A stretch of DNA of 64,000 nucleotides from Oceanicoccus sagamiensis (GTDB lineage Bacteria; Pseudomonadota; Gammaproteobacteria; Pseudomonadales; Dasaniaceae): contig NZ_CP019343.1 of assembly GCF_002117105.1 (NCBI RefSeq), positions 1,798,001-1,862,000 on the forward strand. Reading direction: 5' to 3'. Below, in pieces: positions 16,869 through 25,399 of this stretch. The notes beneath the pieces were generated by a model that had not been told where the DNA came from, ran no database searches, and saw only the letters and a program-made list of their open reading frames with translations. The translations under genes were made by a program, and so were the position numbers. The stretch's first letter is position 1. Each line of letters begins with the position of its first letter.

Positions 16869-18437
16869 ATGTCAATCTATCCTGAATTTCAAACACTCAG
16901 TGATATCTCCCGGTATCACTCTCAAGAAAATGCGCAGCGTACGGCATTGGTTTTTGCCGGGCGTGAAACCAGTTATCAGCAATTGGATAACTATGCCAAT
17001 CAAGTTGCCCATGGCTTATCGGCATTAGTTAAGCCGCAACAGCGTATAGCCATACTGGCTAAAAATAATGATTACTTTTTTGAGTTGTTAATGGGCGCCG
17101 GAAAATGCGGTGCTGTTTTGGTCGGGGTTAACTGGCGTTTAGCCGCGCCGGAAGTGCACTATATTCTAAACGATTCCGAGTCCAGGGTATTATTTATTGA
17201 AGAAAGCTTTCTGCCTGTTTTGGATCATATTCGCTCACAGCTCCCCTTGCTGGAAACAGTCATTGTACTCATAGAAGGTCAGGGTGAAGACGATTACAGC
17301 CAATGGCGAAACCAGCAGCCAGTCACAGAAATCGATCAGGCCGTAACCGGTGCTGATATTGCTATGCAGCTTTATACCAGTGGCACTACGGGTCACCCCA
17401 AAGGCGTCGAGCTTTCTCATCGCGCAATTTTAGCGCTGCGCGAAGCCGAGCATTTAGTCGCCGAATGGTCGCAGTGGGACAATACCGATGTGGCCTTGGT
17501 GGCTATGCCACTGTTTCATATTGGTGGAACCGCTACGGGTTTAATTGCTTTATATAACGGTTCCGCCGCCGTGATTATGGCAGAGGTTGACCCCGGTGAA
17601 ATTATTGCGGCCATGCATCACTATAAAGTTACAAGAACCTTTTTTGTACCCGCGGTGATTCAATTATTACTGGATCACCCCAGCTGTAATGCCGAAGCGT
17701 TTAAAAGTTTAAAGGCCTTATTATATGGTGCTTCGCCGATACCTGCCGCGTTGCTAACGCAAGCGTTAGAGGTGTTCCAGTGCAGCTTTGCCCAAATCTA
17801 CGGAATGACAGAAACTGCCGGTTCGATGACTGTGCTGCATCCGGAAGATCATAATGACCCCAAGGCTAAAAAAATGGCCTCATGCGGTAAAGCCTACCCA
17901 ACCGTTGATATTGCCATTGTTGACCAGTCCGGCAAACACCTTCCCGCCGACACGGTGGGCGAGATAATTATTCGCTCACCTTCGTTAATGAGCAGTTATT
18001 GGAAACTGCCTGAGGCTACCGCAAAAACGATGATTGACGGCTGGCTTTATTCTGGTGATGCCGGCTATATGGACGATGAAGGCTACTTATATATCTACGA
18101 TCGGGTCAAAGATATGATTGTTTCCGGGGGTGAAAATATTTATCCCGCTGAAGTGGAAAGCGTTTTATTTGAACACCCCGACGTCAAAGATATTGCCGTT
18201 ATTGGTGTGCCCAGTAAAAAATGGGGCGAAGAAGTTAAAGCGGTTGTTGTGGCCAATGAGAACTCAAATCTACAGCCCCAGCAATTAATAGATTTTGCCC
18301 GGGATAAAATTGCCGGTTATAAAATACCTAAGTCCGTCGATTTTACGACGGAGCTGCCCCGCAATCCATCCGGTAAATTATTAAAGCGGGAAATTCGTAA
18401 GCCCTATTGGGAACATTTAGACAGAGCAGTGAATTAA
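16869..18437 (+). CDS. AMP-forming acyl-CoA synthetase (ligase)
   Basis: An ANL-superfamily ligase of 522 residues that activates a carboxylic acid to its CoA thioester through an acyl-AMP. The P-loop reads Y-T-S-G-T-T-G-H-P-K-G (about residue 168). Y-G-M-T-E-T is near residue 311, G-W-L-Y-S-G-D-A-G-Y near residue 390 and D-R-V-K-D-M-I-V-S-G-G-E-N-I-Y near residue 413. The catalytic Lys is in P-S-G-K-L-L-K-R. A GGAGG ribosome site precedes the ATG. The acid substrate is unknown. As the likely entry step it defines the pathway as CoA-linked degradation. Confidence 0.88.
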   Translation: MSIYPEFQTLSDISRYHSQENAQRTALVFAGRETSYQQLDNYANQVAHGLSALVKPQQRIAILAKNNDYFFELLMGAGKCGAVLVGVNWRLAAPEVHYILNDSESRVLFIEESFLPVLDHIRSQLPLLETVIVLIEGQGEDDYSQWRNQQPVTEIDQAVTGADIAMQLYTSGTTGHPKGVELSHRAILALREAEHLVAEWSQWDNTDVALVAMPLFHIGGTATGLIALYNGSAAVIMAEVDPGEIIAAMHHYKVTRTFFVPAVIQLLLDHPSCNAEAFKSLKALLYGASPIPAALLTQALEVFQCSFAQIYGMTETAGSMTVLHPEDHNDPKAKKMASCGKAYPTVDIAIVDQSGKHLPADTVGEIIIRSPSLMSSYWKLPEATAKTMIDGWLYSGDAGYMDDEGYLYIYDRVKDMIVSGGENIYPAEVESVLFEHPDVKDIAVIGVPSKKWGEEVKAVVVANENSNLQPQQLIDFARDKIAGYKIPKSVDFTTELPRNPSGKLLKREIRKPYWEHLDRAVN

Positions 18438-18459
18438 TGATAATAATGATGGAGTCAAG

Positions 18460-19191
18460 ATGATGAGCCGTGACAACTTTTCAGGAACCAATTTGTGTTC
18501 TAATCCGCCTTCGTTTGCAGTGCCTCCCTATCAATATAGAAATAACGAAATGTTTACCATGACTATTCGCACTAGTCCTGAGGTATTGCGTGCTTTAGTT
18601 CCAGAGCCCATGGTACCCAACCCAGAGAATACGCTGGTGGTTTATATCGGCATGCTAAATATTGCCGAACCCATTGTTCAGCCCTACGGCGAGGCGGGTA
18701 TTATGATTCCGGTTACTCTGGGCGAGCGAGTGGGTACTTTTATGCCGGTACTCTATCTCGATGAAATCGAACTGCTTATCTCGGGGCGTGAAGTTTGGGG
18801 CTTTCCAAAGTTTGGCGGAGAGATTATTTTTAAGCGCGATGAAAAAGGGGTCGCTGCTTCGGTTCGTGATGGTGATGTCAATATTATCAGTGCCAGTATG
18901 AGCTTTGAACAACAGGGCGAGCCTATTCCGGTTTATCAGCGCGAACATTTTCTATTAAAGTCTATTCCCTCCGTGACCGGTGACGGTTTTGATATTCGGC
19001 AAATTAATACCTGTTTGGTGCGCAATGATCACCGTAAAGAAATCTGGGAAGGGCAGGCCGATTTATCCCTGGCATCAACCGTGCAAAACCCCTTGGCCGA
19101 TATCCCCGTTGAAGAAGTGATTAGTTCAGTTTATACCGTTGGCGATATTATTCTCGACCAGGGTGAAATGATCTTTGATTATTTGGCCTAA
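18460..19191 (+). CDS. Acetoacetate decarboxylase family protein
   Basis: A 243-residue protein of the acetoacetate decarboxylase (ADC) superfamily. The signature S-G-R-E-V-W-G-F-P-K-F-G-G lies near residue 108. True ADCs have adjacent lysines in this loop, one forming the Schiff base; here Phe follows the single Lys. Many ADC-like proteins in catabolic clusters are not decarboxylases but catalyse aldol/dehydration or hydrolytic steps through the same Lys. The gene sits between the ligase and a second SDR in what looks like one operon, so it probably acts on a beta-keto or enol intermediate of the same pathway. Confidence 0.85.
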   Translation: MMSRDNFSGTNLCSNPPSFAVPPYQYRNNEMFTMTIRTSPEVLRALVPEPMVPNPENTLVVYIGMLNIAEPIVQPYGEAGIMIPVTLGERVGTFMPVLYLDEIELLISGREVWGFPKFGGEIIFKRDEKGVAASVRDGDVNIISASMSFEQQGEPIPVYQREHFLLKSIPSVTGDGFDIRQINTCLVRNDHRKEIWEGQADLSLASTVQNPLADIPVEEVISSVYTVGDIILDQGEMIFDYLA

Positions 19192-19215
19192 GAAAAAACG
19201 AAGGGTTGATGAAGA

Positions 19216-19986
19216 GTGAGTGGAGAGCCGATGCAAACGTTAAATAATAAAACCGCTATTATCACCGGCGCAGGGCAAGGTGTAGGCAGAGGTATTGCTT
19301 TAGCCCTGGCTAGTGCCGGAGCCAATATCGTGCTCTTTGGCCGCACATTATCAAAACTGGAAGAGGTCGCCAAAGAAATTGAGCAGCGGGGCGGCCAAAG
19401 TATTTGTCTGGGCGGTGACGTGCTTAATGCGGATGATCTGGCGCAAGTGGTCGCCCTTGCCGTCAACACTTTCGGTGGCATCAATATACTGGTGAACAAT
19501 GCACAAGTGATTTCGCTGGGCAATATTCTTGATTTTGATGAACAGCAATACCAGCAGGGTATGGATTCAGGCCCATTGGCAACGGTGCGATTAATGCGTG
19601 CCTGCCACCCCTATTTAAAAGGCGACGGCGTAGTGATCAACCTCGCCACTCCAGCGGCCTTCCAGGCCGATACCTCTAGCTATGGTCCCTATAATGCCGC
19701 CAAAGAAGCCATCCGCGCCTTATCAAGAGCGGCCGCTAGTGAATGGGGCCCTGACCGTATCAGGGTTAATTGTATTTTGCCGATGGCCATGTCGCCTGCC
19801 ATGGAACTATGGCAAGCAACGGAGCCTGATGCGGTAGCAGCCATGTTATCAGGGGTGCCTATGGGCAAGATTGGTGACTGTGAAACCGATATAGGAGCGG
19901 TGGTTTTGTTTTTATGCAGCGCTGCCGGCTCCTATATAACGGGGCATTCACTGCCTCTTGATGGTGGTTATACGCATTTACGTTAA
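19216..19986 (+). CDS. SDR family protein with altered catalytic Ser
   Basis: A short-chain dehydrogenase-fold protein of about 251-256 residues. The cofactor loop G-A-G-Q-G-V-G-R-G-I lies near residue 18, and the Tyr/Lys pair is in Y-N-A-A-K. Two conserved positions differ from the norm. N-N-A-G reads N-N-A-Q, and the catalytic Ser region N-x-S-S reads N-L-A-T, so Ser is replaced by Thr if aligned from the Tyr. Activity may therefore be unusual. The start is GTG 19216 or ATG 19231; the latter lies close to the cofactor motif as is usual. It is the last gene of the catabolic operon. Confidence 0.83.
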   Translation: MSGEPMQTLNNKTAIITGAGQGVGRGIALALASAGANIVLFGRTLSKLEEVAKEIEQRGGQSICLGGDVLNADDLAQVVALAVNTFGGINILVNNAQVISLGNILDFDEQQYQQGMDSGPLATVRLMRACHPYLKGDGVVINLATPAAFQADTSSYGPYNAAKEAIRALSRAAASEWGPDRIRVNCILPMAMSPAMELWQATEPDAVAAMLSGVPMGKIGDCETDIGAVVLFLCSAAGSYITGHSLPLDGGYTHLR

Positions 19987-20212
19987 GCATTTATTACACC
20001 TATAAGCCATGCTTTAGTGACAACGTTTGCGCCCATCTTTGACCGGCTAATATGACTTTGGTGCTTATATATAAGTTAAAAAAGTGATTTATCTTCGGCC
20101 TTCTTCTTGCCAGTTGCCCAGAAAAAACTATAGAATGTCCTCACCTTGAGATAAATAAAAGCGCCAATAAGAGCACTTTATTTATAAAATAATAATGATC
20201 ATAAAGGAATAT

Positions 20213-20803
20213 ATGATGAAAGACCTGGACGCTTGTAGTTCGTTTTTAACCCGTGGCGTGGCCACAGCTTTTTCTCTTTTAGCTTTTTCTGCGCCTTTGT
20301 CGGCCGATTACTTTTCTTATAGTTTTGGTGCTGAGGATACTGTCCTGAGTGAAGGCTATGAATTTGCCTGGGATACGGCGATCAGTAATAGCACGCTAAT
20401 CATTGACGTTATCGGTATTAACAAAGGTGAAGAAGAGTTGCTATTTAATGAAGAATGGGAAATTAAAATAAAATCACCGGATAGTGATATCCCTGTTGAT
20501 CAGGGTATTGGTTATCACAATGATGATGGCTGGTCTATTCAAGTTAAACAGCGCGAACTTGATTACGAGTTATATCAAGGTAATAACGAATTTACGATTA
20601 CCTCCTTAAGCCTTAATGAAGAGTCGGTATTTGTATCCTACTACTTTGTCGATGACTCCAGCGCTGACAATGATGAGGTGTATGGTTCACTCTGTGTGGG
20701 TGACACCTGTGGCGCTGGGCCTACAGTGGTACCTGTACCTGCGGCGGCCTGGTTATTTGGTTCTGCCTTAGTGGGTTTGGTTGGCATCGGGCGAAGAAAA
20801 TAA
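20213..20803 (+). CDS. PEP-CTERM sorting-domain protein
   Basis: An exported protein of about 197 residues with an N-terminal signal peptide and a C-terminal sorting signal V-P-V-P-A-A-A-W-L-F-G-S, a hydrophobic span, then R-R-K. This is the PEP-CTERM variant recognised by exosortase (EpsH/XrtA type), which cleaves and processes the tail for export, usually in exopolysaccharide producers. The middle is an acidic beta-rich domain that I do not recognise. ATG 20213 or 20216 is preferred over 20195 because AAAGGA (20203-20208) lies just upstream. No exosortase gene is in the window, so this is a detached substrate. Confidence 0.85.
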   Translation: MMKDLDACSSFLTRGVATAFSLLAFSAPLSADYFSYSFGAEDTVLSEGYEFAWDTAISNSTLIIDVIGINKGEEELLFNEEWEIKIKSPDSDIPVDQGIGYHNDDGWSIQVKQRELDYELYQGNNEFTITSLSLNEESVFVSYYFVDDSSADNDEVYGSLCVGDTCGAGPTVVPVPAAAWLFGSALVGLVGIGRRK

Positions 20804-20860
20804 TTCCCCTTGCTTAAGCAGATCGTTACACCGTTTTTAGGGTGATAAGATTAAACCGGG

Positions 20861-21115
20861 TTACTTGGAAAAGTAGGTCGGTTTTTCTATTTCATAAAAC
20901 GCATCGCCAATGGCTTCTATTTTTTCTTCCAGTATGAGCTTGGCGTCTTGCACTCCCCGGTTATAAAAATAAGCGCCCATTTCCTCGGCAATAAAATCCA
21001 TTAAAAATAAAGCATCAAACTGGGCGATATCCTGGTCCAGTTCCTGTTCAAAATACAGCTTTATTTTTTTGACTAGAATATTTTTTTCTTCATCAGAAAA
21101 TTCAATGGTAGACAT
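20861..21115 (-). CDS. DUF2164 family protein
   Basis: An 84-residue protein of the DUF2164 family. I-x-F-S-D-E-E-K at the N-terminus, Q-F-D-A-L-F-L-M-D-F-I-A-E-E in the middle, and Y-F-Y-N-R-G-V-x-D-A are the family landmarks. It has no signal peptide or membrane span and is strongly acidic. Function unknown. It lies 9 bp after the DinB gene and probably shares its transcript. Confidence 0.85.
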   Translation of the reverse strand: MSTIEFSDEEKNILVKKIKLYFEQELDQDIAQFDALFLMDFIAEEMGAYFYNRGVQDAKLILEEKIEAIGDAFYEIEKPTYFSK

Positions 21116-21124
21116 AGGATGACT

Positions 21125-21673
21125 CTACAGTGATGGGGTGCTGTCGGGGATATCAATCAGAAAGTCAGTGGTGCCGATATCGATATTGTGCTGGGACAGC
21201 AAGGTGCTTACCTGACCTCGATGATGGGTCTGGTGATTAAATAGATGGGCAAGTACCTCGGCACAATTGCGTGACCCAGTGCCACCTTTAATAGGTTTGT
21301 AGCTCAGATCCAGTTTAAAATCTTCGTTATCAATTTCATCATGGGTCCAGTTGATAATAATATGATCAATAATGGTTCGGTTAAAGTGCAGCTCTTCAAA
21401 TGAAGCAAAAATAATATCATCCAGCGCTTTGGGTTGTTTAATATCAGTCAGCTGACGTAGTGACGAGTATCGATTCGAGAGCGTTTCAAAGCGTGATAGC
21501 CAAAAAAGATCACCCACCATAATATGGTTAAGTGTGCCGAGGATAGAGCCAAAAAAGGCGCCGAGGTCTTTGTTGAGGGTTGCTTCATCCAGTGTCGCCG
21601 CCGCCGTATAGACCTGATGATTTAAACGTAGATTATAATTGGCCAGTAATTTGAAATGTTCTTTGCGATCCAT
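21125..21673 (-). CDS. DinB family protein (metal-binding four-helix)
   Basis: A 182-residue DinB/YfiT-type four-helix bundle. The first His is in L-N-H-I-M-V-G-D-L-F-W, and the other two lie in H-L-F-N-H-Q-T-H-H-R-G-Q-V, giving the usual three-His metal site. Members include bacillithiol- or mycothiol-dependent transferases and stress-induced proteins of unknown reaction. A strong AGGAGG site precedes the start. It lies between a BLUF photoreceptor gene upstream and DUF2164 downstream on the same strand. Confidence 0.85.
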   Translation of the reverse strand: MDRKEHFKLLANYNLRLNHQVYTAAATLDEATLNKDLGAFFGSILGTLNHIMVGDLFWLSRFETLSNRYSSLRQLTDIKQPKALDDIIFASFEELHFNRTIIDHIIINWTHDEIDNEDFKLDLSYKPIKGGTGSRNCAEVLAHLFNHQTHHRGQVSTLLSQHNIDIGTTDFLIDIPDSTPSL

Positions 21674-21699
21674 GCTCGCCTCCTAAAATAATACTGTGC

Positions 21700-22119
21700 T
21701 TAAGTCACCTGATTTTTAAATGTATTGAGTAGCTTTATCGCTTTACCAGGAAGGATGTTGTGGGTGGCTTTGCCCGGGTCAAAGGATAGAAAGTCAGAAA
21801 ACCCTTCGACATCCTGACCAGATATATTCTGGTAGGACATGCGCCAATCCGGGAACTCGCGTTCAGCAATGGCTTCTTTTACCAGAACGATAATGCCATT
21901 ATGCCTGGGGTCTTGCTGAATATTGCTAAACAGAGTCTCCACCGCGGTGGGCTCGCCTTCAATCACCTGCATCACATTGCCGTCATTATAAAGCAGCATG
22001 CCGGTGATATCGTGCTGTTCATTTTGGGTTCTGGCACCGATTAAGATCTCCTTTAATTCCGCTTCGCTGAGTAATTGGCTGGTGGAACTGACATATATGA
22101 GATGAGAGAGGGGGCTCAT
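21700..22119 (-). CDS. BLUF domain blue-light photoreceptor
   Basis: A stand-alone FAD-binding blue-light sensor of 139 residues. The residues that make the photocycle are present: Tyr9 in L-I-Y-V-S-S, Asn33 in A-R-x-x-N, Gln51 in V-M-Q-V-I-E-G-E, and the Trp/Met pair in P-D-W-R-M-S-Y. There is no output domain, so it must signal by binding a partner. It is followed on the same strand by DinB and DUF2164 genes 27 bp and 9 bp apart, which suggests a light-linked stress unit (inference). Confidence 0.9.
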   Translation of the reverse strand: MSPLSHLIYVSSTSQLLSEAELKEILIGARTQNEQHDITGMLLYNDGNVMQVIEGEPTAVETLFSNIQQDPRHNGIIVLVKEAIAEREFPDWRMSYQNISGQDVEGFSDFLSFDPGKATHNILPGKAIKLLNTFKNQVT

Positions 22120-22296
22120 GCTGAGGCGTGTCCTTATCTGTTAACTATTATTCTAATTTTACACTGCTAATTTTACGTTAATACGATAGCTTGCCAGAAG
22201 CTATATTTAACTTTATACCATGTAATAAAGCTGTCAACATCACGGTGACTTTGGGGTTATAATCCCCCCATAATAATGGACGATAATGAAGGTAGC

Positions 22297-22677
22297 ATGG
22301 CAGTAGAGCTAGTATGGGAGTCACAGGAGACTCTACAAGTTATTTATACCGGTGAAGTGACGGGGCAGCAGGCCGTTGATTCTTTATTGGCTATAGGCAG
22401 TGACCCCCGTTTCGATCAGCTTCGCTTTATCCTGGGCAATGGTGCGACGATTACTAAAAATATTGCCTCCGATACCGATATTGAGAAAATGACCTCGGTT
22501 GCCAAAGCACTGTCTAAAACCAACCCCGGTATTAAAAATGCCGTAGTGATGGGGTCTAATGAGGCGGCTCAGGCGCTGGTAAATTTTTATCAGTTTCTGG
22601 CTGAAGATATTGAATGGCAGGTTGATACCTTTACGACTGAAGCAGACGCCAGAGCATGGCTTGCCAGCTTTACTTAA
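22297..22677 (+). CDS. Hypothetical STAS/SpoIIAA-like small protein
   Basis: A protein of about 126 residues that I do not assign to a named family. The pattern of V-x-W-x-S, L-x-V-I-Y-T-G-E-V-T-G and a later amphipathic helix, then I-K-N-A-V-V-M-G-S-N-E-A-A and a C-terminal D-A-R-A-W-L, resembles SpoIIAA-like/STAS domains of about 120 residues. ATG 22297 is chosen because GAAGG lies 5 bases before it; an in-frame ATG at 22276 lacks one. It is divergent from the BLUF gene and overlaps the convergent ZIP gene by four bases. Confidence 0.6.
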   Translation: MAVELVWESQETLQVIYTGEVTGQQAVDSLLAIGSDPRFDQLRFILGNGATITKNIASDTDIEKMTSVAKALSKTNPGIKNAVVMGSNEAAQALVNFYQFLAEDIEWQVDTFTTEADARAWLASFT

Positions 22678-23381
22678 GTGGTCAGCATAAATCCTGTTAG
22701 CCCTAATGAAAACCCCAGCAGTGCACCCATCGGTGGGGCAAAATGCTTTTCCAGCTTCACCTGTGGCGCAATATCCTGAAAGATAGAATATAAAATCCCC
22801 CCGGCGGCAAACAACATGATGGCAGCAATAGTACTGGCGGCATCGTGTAACCAAAGATAGCCGGTGATACCCGCGGCTGGCCCAAACAGTGCCATGGCGG
22901 CAAAGGCTGCGATAATTGTTACAGTACTTTGCGACGATGATGATTTTATTTCACGGTAGGCACTAAACCCTTCAGGCAGGTTTTGCAGGCCAATCAGCGC
23001 TGCCAGTAACAGCGCCGTGCTATTACCACTGGCAAAGGCCGCCCCCAGCGCAAGCGACTCAGGAATAAAGTCCGATAACATGGCAGCCAATTGGCTGGCG
23101 GGTGTTTTGTGTCTGGCCAGCCATCGATCCAACAGCATAAAGCTCAACCCGCCGCCAATAAAAAAAGCGCAGGCATAAGCGACGGGTAAATGGTTGATAC
23201 CTTCAGGCACCAGCACCAGGGCGACCGCGGATAATAGAGCGCCGCCGCCAAAGGCGGTGACCGTATGTCGAAACTCCTGTTCGAGCCAGTCAGGGCTGAT
23301 ATGTTCAATGCTGGCGACAAAGGCACCCAAAGGCATCGCCAGGCCTGCCAGCAAGGTGCTGGTAATTACAGTGAGTAGCAT
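22674..23381 (-). CDS. ZIP family divalent metal transporter
   Basis: A 235-residue inner-membrane protein with seven or eight spans. The two conserved metal-path helices are recognisable as L-S-D-F-I-P-E-S-L-A-L-G-A and I-G-L-Q-N-L-P-E-G-F. They resemble the H-N-x-P-E-G pattern of ZIP/ZupT proteins, but the usual His in both helices is replaced by Asp or Gln. This could change ion preference or activity. There is no metal regulator next to it. Confidence 0.8.
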   Translation of the reverse strand: MLLTVITSTLLAGLAMPLGAFVASIEHISPDWLEQEFRHTVTAFGGGALLSAVALVLVPEGINHLPVAYACAFFIGGGLSFMLLDRWLARHKTPASQLAAMLSDFIPESLALGAAFASGNSTALLLAALIGLQNLPEGFSAYREIKSSSSQSTVTIIAAFAAMALFGPAAGITGYLWLHDAASTIAAIMLFAAGGILYSIFQDIAPQVKLEKHFAPPMGALLGFSLGLTGFMLTT

Positions 23382-23480
23382 AATGAAGTCTTAATGTTAT
23401 TAAATACTGAATGCTTTACCAGTATCAGTTATCTGCGGATTAATGCCAAGCAGCAAAAAACGGCCACGCCTTTACCGCCG

Positions 23481-24419
23481 CTAACAGCGTTTCCATACAG
23501 CACCGCGGCCCTTGCCTTCGGTGACAATCACTTGGTTCTGCTTCAGCTTGCGCAAAATCATCCTGATATGATCCCGGCTAATTGTCGGAAAGGCTTTGCA
23601 GACGTCACCGTAGCGAAAGGGTTGCTGCTGCTGCGAGACAAACCGTTCGATCAGCGCGGTTTTGGAACCGCGGCCGGGGTTAATATTGGCATGTTGAATT
23701 TGCCGGTCAAAGCGCTGGTACAGGCGGCGAATTAGCACCCACCAATAGCTCAGCCATGGCAGAGGGTTACTACTGTCACTGCGATTGAGAGAGCGGTAAA
23801 AAGCCCGGTTCGTGGCCACCACCTCAGATTCAAGATCAATCGTATTAACAATGCCGTAGCCGCTATCTTGCAACAGATAACGGGCAAGCAATAATGCCAG
23901 CCGGCGATTACCGTCAAAAAAGGGAAAGGTTTTCATGAGCGCCATAATAAGCAGGGGAATGGCAATCAGTGCATCTACGCCATTTTGCCGTGCCTGCTTA
24001 AAGTCACTCACCAGTTGTTCAATATCGGCGGCAATCGTCTCAGCCCCTGTGGGCACCACCAGATATTTATCCGGTTGGTCCCGCCGTGGAATAGTCAGCT
24101 TTACGCTGCGCCAGCGCCCGCCCTGCTGATGTAACTGTTGGTGTAAATCTTTAATCAGCTCAGTGCTTAAGGCTTGGGCATCCAGTGTGGTTAAATAATT
24201 CAGCGCTTGCTGGTAATTAAATGCCGGCGATGGATCTTCGGCGGCCATAACCTTGCTGGCCCTAAGCTGGGATTTAACCGCCATACCAGCCAGCAGGTCG
24301 CTCGATAGTGCCTGCCTGCTATGGTGTAGCCCTTGCAGATAGCGTACATTGGCTAGCTGCTGGCCAATCGATAGCGGGAATTGCAGTTGTTGGAGTGAGT
24401 CTTTGGCTAAAATAGTCAC
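23481..24419 (-). CDS. Fic-fold protein lacking the catalytic His, with C-terminal wHTH
   Basis: A 312-residue protein with the layout of Fic-domain proteins. The N-terminal helix R-A-S-K-V-M-A-A-E-D is where an inhibitory motif usually lies. The flap is near residue 100, and the Fic helix is at residues 163-180. The core reads F165-P-F-F-D-G-N-R-R instead of H-P-F-x-D-G-N-G-R. The catalytic His is therefore Phe and the anion-loop Gly is Arg. AMP transfer by the usual mechanism should fail. The C-terminus (about residues 265-312) looks like a winged helix (I-S-R-D-H-I-R-M-I-L-R-K-L). It may act as a DNA-binding regulator or as an altered transferase. Confidence 0.8.
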   Translation of the reverse strand: MTILAKDSLQQLQFPLSIGQQLANVRYLQGLHHSRQALSSDLLAGMAVKSQLRASKVMAAEDPSPAFNYQQALNYLTTLDAQALSTELIKDLHQQLHQQGGRWRSVKLTIPRRDQPDKYLVVPTGAETIAADIEQLVSDFKQARQNGVDALIAIPLLIMALMKTFPFFDGNRRLALLLARYLLQDSGYGIVNTIDLESEVVATNRAFYRSLNRSDSSNPLPWLSYWWVLIRRLYQRFDRQIQHANINPGRGSKTALIERFVSQQQQPFRYGDVCKAFPTISRDHIRMILRKLKQNQVIVTEGKGRGAVWKRC

Positions 24420-24550
24420 GGCTGTTTATTTTATTAAGGGTTTGTTTGAGGATAATACCCTTAAATAAATGAATATAAAACCGAAAAAGGGGGGTTATTG
24501 CCAATAGGCCCCTATTTATGGCCTGGGCTTGAATATGCAGGTCCAGCAGC

Positions 24551-25399
24551 TTATTGCTGACGCAGAGGTTTTAGTGCCCGGTGAATTTTCTGCAAATGCT
24601 CTCCCACCGCAGGCCCCTTAGCCTTGGATACGCCCACCGCCAGAATATCCATCACCGCCATATGTGCCATCCGTGAGGGCAGAGGGGTGTAATTTTCAAT
24701 ATCTTCTTTAACGTCAATATGCAGGGCAATATCACAGCCCTGAGCAACCGGGGTATTGCTGGGAGCCAGGCCAATAATGGTGGCACCGGTTTCTTTTACC
24801 AAGGCCATGGCATCCAGTAATACCTGGGTTCGTCCGGATTGGGAAATCGCCACCACCACATCACCCGGCTGTAAGGACATTGCTGACATCGCTTGAATAT
24901 GGGGGTCGGAGTAGGCGGAAGAGGGGATCTGCAAACGGAAAAACTTATGTTGCGCATCCATGGCGACGGGGCTTGAGGCCCCAAAGCCATAAAATTCCAC
25001 CCGCCGGGCTTTTTGCAAGACATCAACGGCGGTTTCAATCGAGCGTGTATCGAGGCTGTCCCGCACTTTGTTTAAGGTGTCCACCGCAGAGTCAAACACC
25101 TTGATGGTATATTCCCGCGCCGAGTCGTGCTCATTCAGGCTGAACTCTTCATAGCTGGGGCTATGGGCCACATGCTGGGCCAATAATAATTTAAAATCCT
25201 GGAAACCATCACAGCCAATGGCTCGGCAAAAGCGCACCACAGTAGGTTCAGACACACCCGCTTTTTGTGCCAGATCGACAATGCGTAGATGAATCACTTT
25301 ATCCGGTTGGCCAAGAATAAAGTCTGCCACTTTAAGTTCGGACTTGCGTAAATCCGGCCGGGCTAATTCTATGGCGTTGATAATATTAAGAGGCTTCAA
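24551..25399 (-). CDS. hexR: HexR-type MurR/RpiR transcriptional regulator
   Basis: A 282-residue regulator with an N-terminal RpiR helix-turn-helix (K-A-G-V-S-E-P-T-V-V-R-F-C-R, about residues 46-59) and a C-terminal SIS sugar-phosphate domain (V-E-F-Y-G-F-G-A-S-S and I-S-Q-S-G-R-T). HexR senses 2-keto-3-deoxy-6-phosphogluconate and controls Entner-Doudoroff and central carbon genes in Gammaproteobacteria. The usual neighbours (zwf, pgl, eda) are not here, so it acts on remote targets. It is divergent from uvrD. Confidence 0.85.
   Translation of the reverse strand: MKPLNIINAIELARPDLRKSELKVADFILGQPDKVIHLRIVDLAQKAGVSEPTVVRFCRAIGCDGFQDFKLLLAQHVAHSPSYEEFSLNEHDSAREYTIKVFDSAVDTLNKVRDSLDTRSIETAVDVLQKARRVEFYGFGASSPVAMDAQHKFFRLQIPSSAYSDPHIQAMSAMSLQPGDVVVAISQSGRTQVLLDAMALVKETGATIIGLAPSNTPVAQGCDIALHIDVKEDIENYTPLPSRMAHMAVMDILAVGVSKAKGPAVGEHLQKIHRALKPLRQQ

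Noticed and set aside
22384-22854. Long open frame opposite the STAS-like gene and the ZIP 3' end
   Set aside because: It lies antisense to two genes with better coding character, has no ribosome site and shows no recognisable domain.
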